NCBI GenBank assembly: GCA_031265025.1
Contig: JAISDF010000095.1
Span: forward strand, 1 to 15,574
Direction: 5' to 3'
From: Spirochaetaceae bacterium
Lineage (GTDB): Bacteria > Spirochaetota > Spirochaetia > Treponematales > Breznakiellaceae
Length of the DNA stretch: 15,574 nt
Every line of letters begins with the position of its first letter. The stretch's first letter is position 1. Shown piece by piece: positions 12,952 through 15,574 of the stretch. Below the pieces are notes generated by a model. The model searched no databases. It was not told the origin of the DNA and saw nothing but the letters and a program-made list of their open reading frames with translations. A program made the translations under genes and the position numbers.

Positions 12952-14123
12952 CGTTTTCCTTTTTTGCCCATACGCGCGAGAAGGCGCCTGGTGCTCCCGG
13001 AAACGGTTATTTCCCTGGAGTCCAGATAGGCCACGCTGTCATTCAGCACCGAGGTGAAAAATTCATCCAGATCGGGAAGGGGACGCCTGTCCAGGAGACT
13101 CCGCAGGTCTCCGGCGTTCTCCCTGCCCCATTCAAGTTTGTCGGCGATATACAGCACCCTGGCAAGGGGCCCCATATACTCCGATCCGGTTGTATGGACC
13201 GCCACGGCCTCAAGGACGCCGCTGTCCGTAAGCTGGCAGCGCTCTTGCAAGTATACAGCCCCTGCCCTGCCGTGGAGAAGGGCGGGATTCTTTCTTTCCA
13301 GCCGGGAAAGACCCTTTCCGTCCCTGAGGGCCATGCGTCTTATTTCTCCAGGGGGGAAGCCCTTGCATATATCGTGGCTTATGCCGGCAAGGTAGGCCTT
13401 GTCCGGGGCAAGGCCGTAGGCCAGGGCAAGGTCCCGGGCCATAAGAGCCGTATTGCGGGAATGGATAAAGCGCCTGAAATTGACAAGATGAACCAGTTCA
13501 CCCTCAAGGCGGAAGGCAGTGCTCCAAAAACCCTCCTCGTCCGCGGCGCGCTGCACGCCGTAAAGAGCGCGGTCCTGAATAATAAAACGCGCCCCCGGAG
13601 GAACAAGGTATTCCCAGCCCTGCCCACCCTGGATTTTTTCCCTGACGGAACCGGAAGAAACCTCGATTATGGGATTATCGAGCCTTGTGTGGGCATAGGG
13701 AAAGGGAAGCTCTTCCCTTGAGGTCCTGTGGGCAACAATGATGTCGGTACGGGAAGCAAGCTCCTCAGCCCCTTTCCACCGGTGAAAATTCGCGGCCAAA
13801 TCATCGCCCAGGATGAGACCAGGCCGCCCGTCGGGCCTGTAACGCCGGGCAATATCTTCCACCGTGTCTATGGTATAGGAAATCCCCTCGCGCCTGAGTT
13901 CGCAGTCATCAACGCCAAAACGCGGATCGGCGGTAACAGAGGCAAGAAGCATATCAAGCCGGTCCCTGGGACCCGCCCCCCTTGATTCATCCTTTAGGGG
14001 AGATTGAAAGGCGGGTATCAGCATGATACGGTCATAGGAAAGGGATGAAAGCACCGCGTCGGCCAGAAGGAGATGGCCTATGTGGATGGGATTAAAGCTC
14101 CCCCCAAGAATGGCCAGCCTCAC
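12948..14123 (-). CDS. nadD: NadD-YqeK fusion: nicotinate-mononucleotide adenylyltransferase plus HD-domain hydrolase
   Basis: A 391-residue two-domain protein. Residues 1-190 are NadD, making deamido-NAD from nicotinate mononucleotide and ATP: GGSFNPIHIGH (7-17), SYTIDTV (82-88), LGDDLAANFHRWKG (105-118) and the closing VSSGSVR (155-161). Residues about 210-385 are a YqeK-type HD domain with probable metal ligands H221, H250-D251, H284, H310 and D328; YqeK proteins hydrolyse diadenosine tetraphosphate to two ADP. In Bacillus these are separate neighbouring genes. The GTG at 14123 is preferred because it makes a four-base GTGA overlap with the obg stop, mirroring the ATGA overlap with the LCP gene, and because NadD proteins begin close to the GGSF motif. 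A GTG at 14144 would add seven residues. No break or frameshift separates the domains. Confidence 0.95.
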   Translation of the reverse strand: MRLAILGGSFNPIHIGHLLLADAVLSSLSYDRIMLIPAFQSPLKDESRGAGPRDRLDMLLASVTADPRFGVDDCELRREGISYTIDTVEDIARRYRPDGRPGLILGDDLAANFHRWKGAEELASRTDIIVAHRTSREELPFPYAHTRLDNPIIEVSSGSVREKIQGGQGWEYLVPPGARFIIQDRALYGVQRAADEEGFWSTAFRLEGELVHLVNFRRFIHSRNTALMARDLALAYGLAPDKAYLAGISHDICKGFPPGEIRRMALRDGKGLSRLERKNPALLHGRAGAVYLQERCQLTDSGVLEAVAVHTTGSEYMGPLARVLYIADKLEWGRENAGDLRSLLDRRPLPDLDEFFTSVLNDSVAYLDSREITVSGSTRRLLARMGKKGKR

Positions 14124-15169
14124 TCCCCGCTCTCCCCTGTACACCCGCCTTCCCCGGTGTTTTCGCCGGAAACCGACGCCAGAAGCGTGATACGGGAGGC
14201 AAGCTCCGCGAGGCCGGCCCCTGAAAAGACGGAGATGCCCAGTACGACCTCGCCGGGATAAAGGGCTTCCAGTTCGGCAAGACGCTCCTCCGTTCCTTCA
14301 AGATCAAGTTTGGTTCCCACAATGACCCGCTTCCGCGCGGCAAGTTCCGCGGAAAAGGACGAGAGTTCTTTTAAGAGCGAATCAAAGGCCGAAAGATAAT
14401 TATCCGACGAAAGGTCTATGAGAAAGAGCAGCGCCCTGGTGCGGGAAATATGCTTGAGAAAACGTATGCCCAATCCCGCGCCCTGTGAAGCCCCTTCGAT
14501 AAGGCCGGGTATATCGGCAAGTATTATATCCCCGCCCTCGTCCGTCCGGGATGAAGCGATGTTGAGAACGCCGAGATTGGGTATCTTCGTGGTAAAGGGA
14601 TAGGGGGCTATTTTCGGCCTGGCGTTGGTAAAACGCTCAAGAAGCGAGGATTTACCGGCATTGGGAAAACCCACAAAACCTATGTCCGCCATAATCTGGA
14701 GTTCAACCCTGACAAGGCGGTTTTCGCCGTCCTTGCCGGGCAGGGCCTTGCGGGGCGCCTGGTTTACCGAAGACTTGAAACGCACATTGCCCCAGCCGCC
14801 CGAGCCGCCTTTAAGAAAAACAAAGGAAGCCTCATCCCTGCCGAAATCCCGTATCAGCGCGCCCGAGTCAGCCTCCCTGAGCACGGAACCGGGGGGCAGC
14901 GGTATAATCACGTCCCCGCCGTTTTTGCCGTAACGCTCCCGGCCTTCGCCGTCATGACCGTTTTCCGCCTTAAAATGCTTCTTGTGCCTGAGATGGGACA
15001 GGGTACGGAGGTTGCGCCGTATGACAAAGACCACGTCGCCGCCCCTGCCCCCGTCGCCCCCCGAAGGCCCGCCCTTTGGCACATATTTTTCCCGCCTGAA
15101 AGCCACGCAGCCATTGCCCCCCCGCCCGGAGGAAACCTCTATAAGCGCTTCATCGGCAAATTTTTCCAT
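14120..15169 (-). CDS. obg: GTPase Obg/CgtA
   Basis: A 349-residue GTPase involved in late 50S assembly and stress signalling. The glycine-rich Obg fold covers about 1-158 (GRGGNGCVAFRREKYVPKGG, then GGDGGRGGDV). The G domain follows: G1 GFPNAGKS (167-174), switch I PFTTKIPNLG (191-200; Lys where Leu is usual), G3 DIPGLIEGA (219-227), G4 TKLD (286-289, Thr replacing the common Asn) and G5 SVFSGAG (313-319). The optional C-terminal OCT domain is absent; instead a short Gly/Glu/Ser/Thr tail ends the protein. The ATG at 15169 matches the family start, but only AGGGG almost touching it serves as binding site. It heads the cluster with nadD-yqeK through a GTGA overlap. No rpmA or rplU, which commonly precede obg, is found upstream inside the window. 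Confidence 0.97.
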   Translation of the reverse strand: MEKFADEALIEVSSGRGGNGCVAFRREKYVPKGGPSGGDGGRGGDVVFVIRRNLRTLSHLRHKKHFKAENGHDGEGRERYGKNGGDVIIPLPPGSVLREADSGALIRDFGRDEASFVFLKGGSGGWGNVRFKSSVNQAPRKALPGKDGENRLVRVELQIMADIGFVGFPNAGKSSLLERFTNARPKIAPYPFTTKIPNLGVLNIASSRTDEGGDIILADIPGLIEGASQGAGLGIRFLKHISRTRALLFLIDLSSDNYLSAFDSLLKELSSFSAELAARKRVIVGTKLDLEGTEERLAELEALYPGEVVLGISVFSGAGLAELASRITLLASVSGENTGEGGCTGESGE

Positions 15170-15178
15170 ACCCCTATA

Positions 15179-15207
15179 TGCATAGCAAAAAAACGCGAAA
15201 CCAGCAA
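15179..15207 (-). promoter_or_regulatory. Weak candidate promoter for the obg cluster
   Basis: On the minus strand TTGCTG (15207-15202), a 17-base spacer and TATGCA (15184-15179). Each box matches only about half of the consensus. If used, the obg leader would be only a few bases, as for ispE. Confidence 0.25.
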
Positions 15208-15225
15208 CTACGGGCTGAAGTGTCC

Positions 15226-15250
15226 GCCGCCCAAACAGTGGCCGGGCGGC
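15226..15250. other. Stem-loop between the antitoxin gene and obg
   Basis: GCCGCCC (15226-15232) is complementary to GGGCGGC (15244-15250) around an 11-base loop. It starts 15 bases beyond the antitoxin stop on the minus strand. No T-run follows, so a terminator role is uncertain. The rest of the 96-base gap shows nothing else beyond the weak promoter candidate. Confidence 0.35.
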
Positions 15251-15265
15251 TTGTGCTATCTCTTC

Positions 15266-15565
15266 TTACATTTGACTATGTTCTTGTATATATTCACACA
15301 ATACATGCGCCATAACACTGGTATATCCTTTTCCCAGTTCTTTATATTTTTCAAGAATTGGTGAGGGAAGCCGCAATGTTATTGAAGGCATCCGTTCCTT
15401 CCTTTCTCTGACAATACGCGCCACCTCATCCAGTTGCTTCTTATTCAGCGGCGGAGCGTCACTATAATCAATAACATCATCATTCATCTGCCTAAGACTT
15501 TCCAGTTGTTTAAGTCCCTTTTTTGATATTTTTTTAGGCATCTTATGATAGACTGTTTTTTCCAT
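15266..15565 (-). CDS. BrnA-type antitoxin (ribbon-helix-helix)
   Basis: A 99-residue basic protein resembling the BrnA antitoxin family. The diagnostic IDYSDAPPLNKKQLDE (32-47) is followed by a linker and a C-terminal ribbon-helix-helix: SITLRLPSPILEKYKELGKG (61-80) then YTSVMAHVLCEYI. BrnA binds its own operator and neutralises BrnT, a RelE-fold ribonuclease. brnT is normally directly upstream in the same operon, which here would be just past the right edge; only nine bases are visible. The ATG at 15565 is used; an ATG at 15541 (MPKKISKK) is an alternative, and neither has a clear ribosome binding site. The gene is visibly more AT-rich than the rest of the window, which suggests acquisition by transfer. 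Confidence 0.85.
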   Translation of the reverse strand: MEKTVYHKMPKKISKKGLKQLESLRQMNDDVIDYSDAPPLNKKQLDEVARIVRERKERMPSITLRLPSPILEKYKELGKGYTSVMAHVLCEYIQEHSQM

Positions 15566-15574
15566 TATAGTTCT

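Noticed and set aside
14124..14144. Longer NadD-YqeK starting at the GTG at 14144
   Set aside because: The GTG at 14123 gives a GTGA overlap with obg and a family-typical distance to GGSF, so the seven extra residues are unlikely.

Overview
The window looks like a spirochete chromosome, most likely a Treponema-type lineage with GC-rich codon usage. The evidence is gene order and families. Reading the minus strand, the order is obg, a nadD-yqeK fusion, an LCP-family gene, rsfS, ispE, spoVG, tRNA-Gln, rplY (ctc), tilS and ftsH. From memory this matches the obg...nadD...spoVG-rplY-(pth)-tilS-ftsH block of Borrelia, and part of the Bacillus ispE...spoVG...ctc...tilS...ftsH region. The genus is an inference; no rRNA or other marker is present.

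Layout, left to right. Positions 1-452 (+) are the 3' end of an aconitase-family hydratase. It overlaps tail to tail with a PAS-domain histidine kinase (409-1668, -). Positions 1669-1811 form a short regulatory gap with a long inverted repeat. From 1812 to 10914 there is one long co-directional minus-strand run. In transcription order it holds ispE, spoVG, a structured spacer, tRNA-Gln(TTG), rplY, tilS, ftsH, an exported protein with five DxDxDG loops, and a trypsin/PDZ (HtrA-like) lipoprotein. A promoter with a perfect -10 sits only 12 bases upstream of the ispE start codon. Positions 11137-11421 hold the only complete plus-strand gene, an extremely Asp-rich small protein with no basic residues and a good sigma70 promoter. 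Its 3' end overlaps the 3' end of rsfS. Positions 11400-15169 form a second minus-strand cluster: obg, nadD-yqeK, LCP and rsfS, joined by 4-base or 26-base overlaps. At the right edge is an AT-richer gene for a BrnA-type antitoxin; its usual partner toxin would lie outside the window.

Functionally, the two minus-strand clusters combine ribosome assembly and translation (Obg, RsfS, L25, TilS, tRNA-Gln), nucleotide and isoprenoid metabolism (NadD-YqeK, IspE), the RNA-binding regulator SpoVG, and envelope protein quality control (FtsH plus an HtrA-like lipoprotein). Most of the window is conserved housekeeping DNA. The less ordinary parts are the acidic protein that interrupts the cluster, the DxDxDG exported protein encoded between ftsH and the HtrA-like gene, the degenerate LCP protein, the folded spacer before tRNA-Gln, the near-leaderless ispE promoter, and two independent 21-bp coding repeats. 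I found no CRISPR array, insertion sequence or clear new multi-gene defence system.
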